From assembly GCA_018398585.1 (NCBI GenBank), contig JAGTTD010000005.1:6255355-6319354 (forward strand): a stretch of 64,000 nucleotides of DNA. Direction: 5' to 3'. The stretch comes from Simmondsia chinensis (taxonomy: Eukaryota; Streptophyta; Magnoliopsida; Caryophyllales; Simmondsiaceae). Under the pieces are notes generated by a model, which was not told the origin of the DNA, ran no database searches, and saw nothing but the letters and a program-made list of their open reading frames with translations. Positions 57,149 to 64,000 of this stretch are shown here, in pieces. The position numbers and the translations under genes were made by a program. Numbering within the stretch: the stretch's first letter is position 1; every line of letters begins with the position of its first letter.

Positions 57149-58359
57149 CGGCAAAATATAGTAAGACTCCCTGAACTTTTTAACTAAATACAACACACCC
57201 CTGCACTTCAAATTTTAAAAGTAGCTAAATGAACTTTATAATTAAACACAACACACCCTCTGCACTTTTAATTTAATAAAATAATCCCCTTAACTTTATA
57301 ATTAAACAGAAGACACCCCTGCACTATTAATTTTATAAAATAACCCCTAAACTTTGTTATTATACACAACTCACCCTTCCAAACTTTGTTACTAAATACA
57401 ACTCACCCCTTAAACATTAATAAATTTGAAATTAAAAAAAAGATACAAACTTTAAAATCTAAAATAAATTATGAACAAAATTTGGAAAATTTTTGAAAAA
57501 ATATAATAATATATTTTTTTTAACTTTAATAAAAATTAGAATAATAAATTTAAAACTAAAAAAAAAACTATCAAATTAAAAATTAGGGATTTTTTAATTT
57601 TATATAAAATATAAGGACTTATGTTTTTAGATGTAATGTAAGAGCTTTATATCAAATTAAAAATCAGGGGTTTTTTAGTTTTATATAAAAGATAGAAAAT
57701 TATATTTTTAGATAAAATGTAGAAGCTTTATATTTTTAGATAAAAGATAAGCAGATTTTTCGATACTTACATAAAATAATTATTTTAATTAATTATTGTA
57801 AAAGTATTATAAATTTTAGAACATAATTAAATATTTTTTAAATTTTTTATAAAAATAAGGTCAAATATAATAAATTTAAAAAAAAATTCCAAAATCAGAT
57901 TAAAAATTTAAAACTTAAAAAAATATACAAAATAAAAAAATTTGAAAAAATATTTTTTTCAAAAGCATTGAAAATAAAATTTAAAATTATCATTGTATTT
58001 TTTCAAACTTTTTCCAAAAGATATATCTTTGCATAATTTGTTTCAAAATTTTTTTATTTCATACTTTTTTATTTTAAAATTTATTAATGTCTAAGTGGTG
58101 TGATATGTTTAGTAACAAAGTTCGGGAGGTAAGTTATGTGTAATAACAAAGTTAAGAGGGATATTTTATGAAATTGAAAGTATAGCAGGTGTGTTGTGTT
58201 TAATTGCAAAGTTCATGTAACTACTTTTTAAAATTTAAAGTGCAGGGGGTTTGTTGTGTTTAATTACAAAGTTCAGGGGATTATTTTTTGAAATTCAAAG
58301 TGCAAGGGATGTGTTGTGATTAATTGCAAAGTTCAAGAGGCCTTACTATATTTTGCCCT
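57149..58359. mobile_element. Mutator-like foldback element of about 1.2 kb with repeat-array arms
   Basis: Ends GGCAAAATATAGTAAG and CTTACTATATTTTGCC. Target duplication AAATTTTA at 57141-57148 and 58360-58367. Each arm (about 270 bp) is a tandem array of roughly 60-bp units: GTTCAGGGGATTATTTTNTG.. AAAGTGCAGGG.. GTGTTGTGTTTAATT in the right arm and the complement in the left. The AT-rich core has no coding capacity. An 8-9-bp duplication with long arms suggests a MULE-derived element. Confidence 0.75.
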
Positions 58360-59979
58360 AAATTTTATCATCATGTACTTATTTACAAAAATTTCATATA
58401 CTTTTGTTAAAGAATGTTAAAACTAAAACATAATTTCAATAATATATACGTATATTAATTAAAATTTGTTTTTTTTTATTTGGCCAAAATTTCTATTGTG
58501 ATATATAATTTCGGCACTATATAGGTAGTTTGATGTAATTCCAACTAGAGTACCCAGGGATTGAATATCACAATAATGAAATTAGTTAGGGCAAAACGCT
58601 AGATACTCTCCTTTATGGCAAAACGCTAAATTGTCGCCTCTCACTATGTCAAAAATCTGAGCCTCTGCATAAATAATATTATGTCCCGGACTAGCAAAAG
58701 ACGCTAGGGCCTTATCGGACCCTTACTCCTCTCCTTCTATTGATGTCCCTGGGAGCAGGGCCGACCTAATGTAATTTATAGGCCAACACTGGACCATGGT
58801 AGCATCGACCCCAATGGGGAATGCAACAATACTCTCTTCCTTGGTAGTATAGACCAAAACCTATGTAAAAACGAATAAATTACAGAAAAAATCCATGCCT
58901 TTTACCTTTAAAAAACAAAAGCCCCCCTCACTAATAAAATCAAACACTTATGGCCTGTTTGGTTTTGTTGTGAAAAACCCGCATTTTTCAAAATTATTTT
59001 TTGTAGAAGTACTTTTGTAAAAAGTATTGTTTCAAATAAACAATTTGTTTTAGCCCAACCAGTAAAGAGGGACTATGGCATTATTACAAGTGTTTGGCCA
59101 GTGTTTAAATTTTTTTTTCTAATTACCAGAAATGATACTAAGTCTTTTATAGTTGAAAAAGATTACCCAACATCTATTTCAAATACCTAATATATTTTTT
59201 AAATATTTAAGATAATTTTTTTATTATTTAAAATATTTTCTAAATATAAAATATCTTTTAAATATTTTTTAATATTTCTAAATAATTTTTTAAAAATAAT
59301 TAATTTTTTAAAAACTTAATTTTTTTAAACATATAAATATTTTTTCGAACACTTAAAATATTTTCTAAAAATTATTTTTTAAATATATAAATTACTTTTA
59401 AATACATTACCAGAGTTTGAGTTATTTTAAAATATATTAACAAGTTTTAGTTTACTTGAACTAAGTTTTCTTAATTATTCAATTTGTACATCTACTTCGG
59501 CTTAAAAAGAGAAGTACCAAATTTTTGCTCCTCCTTAAAAGCACAAAAAATAACTTATACTTTTAATAAAAAAATACTTTTTCATGGTTTTTTAAATACC
59601 CTTCAATTTTATTGTTAAAAATAGATTTTCTACTTTTAGACAAAACATATATGTTTTATTAGTTAGGAAAAAGAGATGTGTTTTCCATTTTTTTGGCAAA
59701 TAATAAGAGAATTTTTTTATATTTACACAAAAATAATTATTTTAATTAATTACAATAGTGATGTCATAAATTTAGAAGATGATAAAATGTTTTTAAAATT
59801 TTCACAAAAATCTTATAAGATTTTTTGTGACTTAGTTTTCTTTGAATTTTTTTTTTTTTGGATTTTATTTATTAGATTGATTGGTTTTGGGCCGGGGGCC
59901 AATATTTTTGATTACCTTTGATACTGTTTGTACAGAACCTTTTGTTTTATATATGAGAATTGCGCTTGCCTTTTGGAAA

Positions 59980-60018
<39 letters not shown>

Positions 60019-61386
60019 TTAATCATTAAAAAATATACAAAATTAAAGATTTGAAAATAAATTATGGAAAAAATATGAAAAATCAAATTTAGAAAATATC
60101 ATTATATTTAAATTTTTTTTTTCCAAAAAGCTAGTTTTAAATTTAATTTTTTTTTTATTTCATACATTTTACAATTTTAAATTTATTAATCTAATTTTAA
60201 AATTATTTAAAAAAATATTATATTATATTTATGAAAATTTAAAAAATATATTTTTAAATTTTATAAACTTATAATATCACTACTATAATTAATTAAATTA
60301 AATTATTTTTGAATGAATATAGAACCTCAATTTTTTTTGCTAAAAACACAAAACCTCATAATTTTTGCCTCAAAACATAAAATCTCTTCTAAAAATAAAA
60401 TCAAACATTTAACTTTTTTCTTTTAGGGGGCATTAATTTAAACTAAAAAGTAAATATTTTAAAAATAAAAAATTTAAGTGCTTAAATTTATTTACGAGTT
60501 AATTTTTTTTATTTTTGAAATAAAAAATAGTCATGTAATTTGCATGGAAGAAAAAAAGCCATAAACGAAGCTATTTTAAATGACACGGCCACTACACTTA
60601 TAAATATTTTTATAGCCTATCTAACATAAGGTAATTTAACTACATTCAATAATATTAATTTAATAATTTAGTTTAATAATTATAAATATATTATGTAGTT
60701 ATCAGTACCAACCACAAGGTGTAGTATGATATATTTACAAGTTAACAAACTAATTGTTGACAAAAAAATCATCAATATAATCTAGTTTACCCATTTAATA
60801 ATTAAGTTAGATAAAATTTGAGAATTTCTAACCCATTTAATAAAAAGGTTGGATTTAACTGACTCAATATCTAAAATTCTAAGCGTAATATAAGGGGTAA
60901 ATTATAAAAAATTTTCTCTTTTTTGCTTCAAAAGTAGAAAATCTCCCTCACAAATAAAAGCGCTTACAAAATTCTTTCACTTTTAAAAATTTATTACTTA
61001 ACCCCCAAACTTATTTTTGACCATTTTGCCCCTTAAAAGTGAGGGGGTTAGAATGAGGTTTTATATTATTGGGCAAAAATTAGAAATTTTATGTTTTTAG
61101 CAAAAAAATTAAGAAAATTTTCTATATTTATAAAAATATAAATATTTTAATTAATTATAGTAACAATGTTATAAGTTTAAAATATAAAAAGTATGTTTAA
61201 AATTTTCATAAAAATATTATGAGATTATAATATTTTTTTTGCTGATGTTATAATATCACTACTATAATTAATTAAAATAATAAATTTTTATGAATGCAGA
61301 AATCCCCCTTTTTAAAAATATAAAAAAAGTCCTTATTTTTCTTAAAAATAGAAAAAGTCCTACCTAAAAATAAAATTAAACACTCA
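58360..61386. other. very AT-rich intergenic DNA
   Basis: Poly-A/T, (TA)n near 59988-60011, and fragments of GGCCTGTTTGG-type MITE sequence from 58936. One GC-richer piece (58560-58900) has repeated GGCAAAACGCTA words. No supported gene. Confidence 0.55.
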
Positions 61387-61871
61387 GGGCCTATTTGGGA
61401 TTGCTTATTCTGAAGAAATAAGTAATTGTTTCCAAAAAAATCGCTTTTTTAAAATCTGAAGGGTGTGTGACAAATATCAAAAATAGCTTTTTATTAAAAG
61501 CAGAAGCTGTTTTTCTACTTATAAGCAGAAGTAGAAATTTAGTGCTTCTGATTATAAGAAGAAGCAGAATCAAAAGCTTAAAATTTTTAGGACAAAAATA
61601 CTCCTACTCAAAATTAAAATTGCATCATACCCATTCATTTTTTAAAACGTAACCCTCTACACATTCAATTTGGTCCTTTTCCGTAATTTGACAAAAAAAA
61701 AAAACACTTTTCTTAAGCACTGACCAAACACTAACAATAATAAAATAAGCGCTTCTAACTGATCGAGCAAAATACAAACAACTTTTTCAAATCAACACTT
61801 TTTACATAAGTGCTTTTACAGAAAGTACTTTTAAAATAATTAATTTTTTCACAACAATTCCAAACAGGCCC
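61387..61871. mobile_element. GGGCCTGTTTGG-type MITE
   Basis: 485 bp. Ends GGGCCTATTTGGGATTG and CAATTCCAAACAGGCCC are inverted; sub-terminal AAGCAGAAGC words lie in an AT-rich core. Target duplication unclear. Confidence 0.7.
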
Positions 61872-62091
61872 TTAATCATTTTATTTTAAGGAGCAAAAGA
61901 ATTAAAAAAAATTATTTAGGAGCAAAGTGATAAATTTTTCAAAAGTAAAAACATTTAGTGAATAATTTTTTATGAGAATAACCTTCTATTATTAAAATAA
62001 AAATCAAAAAAATTTTCTATAATTTACTCCAACATAAATACAAACACGATAAAACACAACTTCACTGGTGTTAAATGACACGGGCCGCCTG

Positions 62092-62330
62092 TACTTTTCC
62101 AAATTTCCATGTGTCCGCGAAGAAGTCACGTATAAAAAGGGGTTTAAACTCATTAGGGCTGCGCATTCTCCTTCAATTTACTCCTCTTTGCTGCATCACA
62201 GCATCTTTGCCGGCGCCGGCGATTATACTTCTCCGGTGAGCATTCTCCCGCGAAATCTAATCTTCTTCGCCGCTTAGGGTTTCGTACGGGCTGTAGCATC
62301 TGCGGTATTTGTCATCTGTTTCCGTCACAG
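62092..62330 (+). promoter_or_regulatory. promoter and 5' UTR exon of a plus-strand gene
   Basis: GGGCC (62092-62096), TATA box TATAAAAA (62131-62138), then a CT- and GC-richer stretch with a telo-box TTAGGGTTT (62274-62282), ending at a donor CACAG/GTATGA (62330/62331). This layout is typical of growth-related plant genes with a non-coding first exon. A second donor (CCG/GTGAGC near 62235) could be used instead. The coding exons were not identified in 62331-64000. Confidence 0.5.
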
Positions 62331-64000
62331 GTATGATCTTTCAATCTCTCTCTATGTAACTTCATCTGTGGATTTTGAGTGTGTTGAATTCATACGGCGA
62401 AAGAGCCTCGCCTAGCTTTTTTTTCCCTAATCGGAAAAGGAAATATCATTAAGAGTGCAAAATTTATAAAGATTTAAACAACAAGATGCCCTCAATCATC
62501 AATTATAGCGTAAAAATTGATTAGAGAAAGCCTTCCAATATCAAAAATAGTGTTATATTAGTATAGCACTTGGTAATCCAAACAATCGAACCACTCAATC
62601 AGCTCAAATATAGTAGTATATTTGTATAAAATTTGGTAATTTGTACAAGAGTATATGATTTACAAGTATAACTATAGGATAAGGGAAGGTAGGGGGAGAT
62701 AGAGAGATAGGGCTGAGAGATAGAGAGAGACAGGGGAGGGAGAGACCTAGAGACAGAGAGGGGAGAGAGAAAGCTCAAATTAATTGATTCATACCCTACC
62801 TCTACAATGAAGCCTCTAGTTATAGAGTTAGGGGAGGGGTGTAGTTGGTATTAAAGGACTTAGTCTATTTATAAATACCTCAACTGCCCCTCACTTAATC
62901 ACTATATTTTAGATCATATCACAATCCCTCTGCAAATCTGCCATAGCTATTTTGTTATCCACGAACGAGGATAAGTATCGAAGTTGGGTGGATTTGTTTT
63001 CGATTCAGTGTGTGTTTCCTCTTTTAGCAAATCATGTATGACTAGGGCTTGAAATTAAAGTGATTCTCCTAATTTTAAGTTTAATCAAATAGACCCAAAA
63101 CTAAATATACTATTCTTTCTTTTTTTGGATGGGTTTTTGTGATTAGGAGAGTTGAACTCGAGATCTAAAGAGGATAGTGGGACCAGAGAGTTGTGGGAAT
63201 CATGGGAAGATTTTTAGAGAGTTTTGTGGAGTTTTTTGAGTTTTCTGATGATTTATGGTGAGGTAGAAGGATAGGGCTAATATCACATGCTTGTCGTCAT
63301 GTGTCATTTGGGATTCCTATGGCCAGAAACATTAAGGGTGAGTAGTTCGGTTTTTGTGTCTAACCAGACGATTGGGTTACTAGGATTCTCAAAGCTCTCC
63401 GTTGTAGGTGACCCAATATTCGATTGAGTGAGAGGCTCAAGGGCAGATTGTTCATGCTAATGTCCTTTCCCTTGCATATGACATTTTTTTGTGTTTTTGG
63501 TAAAAGAACAATATTTGGTAGCAACCTTTTCCACCAACTCTCACTGTTGGCAGTATAATGTTTGTAAACAATTGGCCCCCCACTCGATGAGAGAACTTGT
63601 TTGGCCATGGAGTAGAACTTCAAAATTCTTAAGTTCTATGTTCCTGTCTCTTTCTCATCCATCCGCTTTCGTCAAGATCATCAGGTAATAACGAGCTGCG
63701 TAGTTATTTGCGTGACGTGTCAATATGAGTTTGTCACCTATTTTGAGTATTGTGAGGATTTGGAGCATTGATTTTGAATTCAAATCGGTCCAAGCCGTTG
63801 ATTTATCTTTTATTAGGTTGTAGTAGACGGTCGTAGCCCATTTTTCCATTCCGAATCCATTGTCTTCTTCTACCTTGAAACCCTATTGCGTTGTTGTCAC
63901 TCTCCACTAGGAGCTTCAGTGTTTGGAGTTTTGATTTTTTTTCATCCAAAGTCCCTTTATGGAGTGGGTGCTAATTGTTGGAAAAATATTATACCTGATA
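62331..64000. other. probable first intron or intergenic, no exon recognised
   Basis: AT-rich with a purine-rich GAGA/GATA low-complexity tract (about 62680-62775). No frame shows a recognisable protein family. Confidence 0.4.

Noticed and set aside
1..64000. CRISPR arrays, operons or phage-like modules
   Set aside because: The window is plant nuclear DNA with spliced genes; no regular short repeats with unique spacers were seen.

Overview
Plant nuclear DNA from a eudicot, probably a woody asterid with a large repeat-rich genome. Camellia or another Ericales would fit the SINE and hAT families, but nothing here proves the species. The genes have many short exons with GT/AG borders in AT-rich introns, and the DNA between them is layered with transposons. 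No bacterial or organellar features are present.

Genes, left to right. (1) 212-4202 (+): 3' half of an EamA/WAT1-type plastid transporter gene, whose 5' end lies outside the window. (2) 9109-20371 (-): a complete 18-exon homeobox-DDT gene of the RINGLET 3 (RLT3) type, 1183 aa, convergent with gene 1. A good splice acceptor at 7033 suggests a further 3' exon. (3) 33616-34765 (+): an intronless-CDS mTERF gene with one extra base near 34066, and a 5' UTR exon about 1.6 kb upstream. (4) 38101-42627 (-): a complete 6-exon cytosolic phosphoglycerate kinase gene, 401 aa, with a TATA box and a perfect heat-shock-element match. (5) 50536-55715 (-): a FAM210/DUF1279-type organellar membrane protein gene, with a coding hexanucleotide expansion, an in-frame stop and an unresolved middle. 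(6) 62131-62330 (+): promoter and 5' UTR exon of a gene whose coding part is beyond the window or unrecognised.

Mobile DNA. A decayed 5.65-kb Ty3/gypsy chromovirus (24325-29974) sits inside a hAT-type MITE; both insertions still have their target duplications. At least six hAT-like non-autonomous elements carry 8-bp target duplications. There are also LINE pieces (L1-type and RTE-type), a PIF/Harbinger transposase fossil, a Mutator-like foldback element of about 1.2 kb, several foldback families, and a solo LTR.

The most unusual component is a dispersed SINE family whose 5' part is 5S ribosomal RNA sequence fused to a body and 3' end of the plant Au-SINE type. Five copies keep a 5S head (4824, 35495, 40227, 45245, 53599) and seven more are headless. 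Several copies have 9-21-nt target duplications, so this is an L1-style mobilised family with a 5S-type internal promoter and not stray 5S genes. One copy is interrupted by the solo LTR, giving a readable insertion history.

No pathway links the genes: plastid transport, chromatin remodelling, organelle gene expression, glycolysis and an organellar membrane protein are ordinary neighbours. The interest lies in the repeat layer and in gene models with visible lesions or exon duplications.
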